The notes beneath the pieces are model-generated. The model worked only from the letters and a program-made list of their open reading frames with translations. It had not been told where the DNA came from and searched no databases. From contig JAPKLW010001562.1 in assembly GCA_026898455.1 (NCBI GenBank), positions 108,700 to 172,699 of the forward strand: a stretch of DNA of 64,000 bases, read 5' to 3'. The DNA comes from Plectranthus barbatus (taxonomy: Eukaryota; Streptophyta; Magnoliopsida; Lamiales; Lamiaceae). Position 1 is the stretch's first letter. The number at the start of each line of letters is the position of its first letter. A program made the position numbers and the translations under genes. Positions 63,656-64,000 of the stretch are shown piece after piece.

Positions 63656-64000
63656 TGTTGGTCCCGGATTATCAGGGTATAACTTGGCAGCGGAAAATGT
63701 GATTAATCGTTTCTTGCACTCTGCTGGTTACTCAGCTGACTGGGACCTTGTCAGCTGGTAAGTCAACTTGCACTCTGCGTACTCAGCTGACTGGCGACTG
63801 GCTCGTCAGCTGGTAGCTCAAGACTTAGAATATTTTTAGCCTTGTTTGCACAGTTATATCAGTTTTCAGATATACGCCAGCACTTGGGTGCTGGGTTTTA
63901 AATCAGTATGAAATGCAGAAAGCTGATAAAAGACAAAGGATTTATAGTGGTTCGATCAACTGATCTACGTCCACTCTCCAGTCGTAGCACTGGAGAGTGG
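63656..64000 (-). repeat. Sirevirus-like LTR end, minus strand
   Basis: On the minus strand it ends CCGGGACCAACA, as the S2 and S3 LTRs do, and contains AAAACCCAGCAC and the GGACGTAG...ACCACTATAA words seen near 23565-23640. The CAGCTGACTGG/CCAGCTGAC words repeat. It was inserted in the Athila LTR after GTATC and runs off the window. Confidence 0.8.

Larger units (their letters stand above)
57305..64000 (-). mobile_element. Athila minus copy, gag-protease only
   Basis: On the minus strand: LTR (63199 and up, cut by another LTR at 63656), tRNA-Asp primer site, gag, linker, protease, conserved hairpin, polypurine tract and LTR (57305-58643). The two LTR copies are equal in length over the compared part (457 bp each). 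RT, RNase H, integrase and env-like ORF are all absent, and the protease end meets the 3' region at the same place as in copy A. Gag has one stop and at least one shift, and protease is open. Confidence 0.85.

Overview
The window looks like heterochromatic, repeat-packed plant nuclear DNA, most likely from a eudicot. The evidence is wall-to-wall LTR retrotransposons of plant types: Ty1/Copia elements primed by initiator-Met tRNA, and Ty3/Gypsy Athila elements primed by tRNA-Asp. There is also one fragment of a plant LEA_2 gene. No complete host gene, rRNA, tRNA or CRISPR array was found. The species cannot be named from the sequence.

Layout, left half. A decayed Copia element (T1) occupies 1-3686, is cut by Athila DNA, and appears to resume at about 19457-21357 with RNase H and a 3' LTR. 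Inside it lie a gag-protease-only Athila copy (A, 3687-8613, itself split by a Copia solo LTR at 5991-7459), a shared Athila LTR (8614-9876) and a full-length but mutated Athila copy (B: gag, protease, RT, RNase H, integrase and an env-like ORF, to about 17699). B ends abruptly against the 3' part of a LEA_2 gene (17700-18116). T1's 3' LTR is followed by the reverse transcriptase of an older Sirevirus-like Copia element (S1, 21358-22358).

Layout, right half. Two Sirevirus-like Copia elements lie head to tail. S2 (22359-35657) and S3 (35658-56739) share the order gag, conserved TAA, protease, integrase, RT, RNase H, a spacer with tandem hairpins, and a long env-like ORF. S2 is split by a 1.5-kb insert with a 10-bp target duplication (28330-29832). 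S3 is split by an 872-bp TIR element (39042-39913) and by an almost complete Copia element T2 (40314-48602, TSD AACAC) that holds a 10-N assembly gap. S3's env-like ORF ends in a minus-strand nest: a T2-family LTR (56740-57304), a gag-protease-only Athila copy (57305 to beyond 64000) and a Sirevirus-like LTR (63656-64000).

Nearly all coding regions carry stops or frameshifts, many of them C-to-T or G-to-A changes. The main open frames are T2 gag (43817-44683) and the minus-strand Athila protease (60316-61167). The most unusual signals are at nucleotide level. A CpG-dense palindrome (CGTCGATCGACG) is scattered through all three Athila copies. Three hairpin systems have stems that change in compensating pairs between copies: the Copia leader, the Sirevirus pol/env-like spacer and the Athila 3' region. 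Candidate introns lie beside the Athila env-like ORF and across the T1/T2 gag-protease junction. Two Athila copies lack the whole RT-integrase block at the same place.
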